This document shows positions 13,534-13,684 of a stretch of DNA of 13,684 nucleotides, piece after piece. The stretch comes from an uncultured Eubacterium sp. (GTDB lineage Bacteria > Bacillota > Clostridia > Lachnospirales > Lachnospiraceae). The position numbers and the translations under genes are program-made. The DNA lies in NCBI GenBank assembly GCA_900551945.1, contig URYE01000075.1, positions 1 to 13,684 on the forward strand. The letters run 5' to 3'. Under the pieces are notes generated by a model, which was given only the letters and a program-made list of their open reading frames with translations, did no database searches and was not told the DNA's origin. Every line of letters starts with the position of its first letter. Positions within the stretch are counted from its first letter, which is position 1.

Positions 13534-13684
13534 AACTGAGCTGTCAGCGATGGCAACAAAATAAAACAAAATACGACAGGAACTTTAAAAGAGATTTTAA
13601 ATCAAACTGATTGATTTTGTTAATAAAATGAACATTGATAATTGAACAGTAAAACAACCTTGAAAATTCTTTGAGAATTTTTAA
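13534..13684 (+). other. Leader region, probably upstream of 16S rRNA
   Basis: No ORF. The segment AACATTGATAATTGAACAG, then AACAACCTTGAAAATTC, resembles the leaders found just before 16S genes in clostridia, and ATTCTTTGAGAA resembles a Gram-positive boxA antitermination element. AAAATTC/GAATTTT (13663-13669 with 13675-13681) forms a small hairpin at the window edge. The 16S gene itself is not in the window. Confidence 0.55.

Noticed and set aside
1..13684. CRISPR array, tRNA genes, phage or plasmid replication genes
   Set aside because: No regularly spaced short repeats, no cloverleaf with CCA-type ends, and no matching proteins were seen on either strand. The similar IS sequences are two whole element copies, not an array.

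Overview
The window is AT-rich, uses GGAG-type ribosome binding sites and AT-ending codons, and carries a T-box-controlled threonyl-tRNA synthetase, a clostridial-type EF-Tu C-terminus and a strictly anaerobic type of Fe-S flavoenzyme. Together these point to an anaerobic Clostridia chromosome, probably Lachnospiraceae or Eubacterium-like. Nothing here names the species.

Layout, left to right: (1) the 3' end of tuf with its terminator; (2) a TetR-family regulator on the minus strand, divergent from an MMPL/RND-type membrane exporter gene that has its own promoter and a perfect palindromic operator; (3) that exporter gene is dead: it has an in-frame TAA at 2176-2178 and is cut off at 2904 by an IS200/IS605-family element (copy 1, about 2905-5035: tnpA, tnpB, predicted omega RNA); (4) right of the element is only the last ~88 codons of a different gene (to 5298), so material was also lost; (5) a large hairpin, then thrS on the minus strand with T-box leader and promoter; (6) a second IS copy (about 7741-9871) in the same orientation, followed by another orphan C-terminal gene tail and a strong terminator; (7) a 663-residue 2-enoate-reductase-like FMN/Fe-S/FAD oxidoreductase followed by a LysR-type regulator, with three evenly spaced palindromes upstream; (8) a terminator, a possible tiny ORF, and at the right edge a near-consensus promoter and leader typical of an rRNA operon whose 16S gene would begin beyond the window.

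The most interesting material is the IS pair. The two copies have equal length and a constant offset of 4836 bases. By eye they are identical over about 1.87 kb (3024-4896), yet differ by 9 substitutions in the 93 bases to the left and 9 in the 125 bases to the right. This mosaic suggests homogenisation of the core by gene conversion. Both encode a TnpA whose HUH motif reads Y-T-H, so the first metal-binding His is missing, while TnpB keeps its RuvC D-E-D residues. The elements lie as direct repeats around thrS, a gene normally essential.

The second candidate system is the reductase/LysR pair: a probable anaerobic electron-sink reductase for an unknown unsaturated acid, controlled through an array of TTGATA/TATCAA half-sites.
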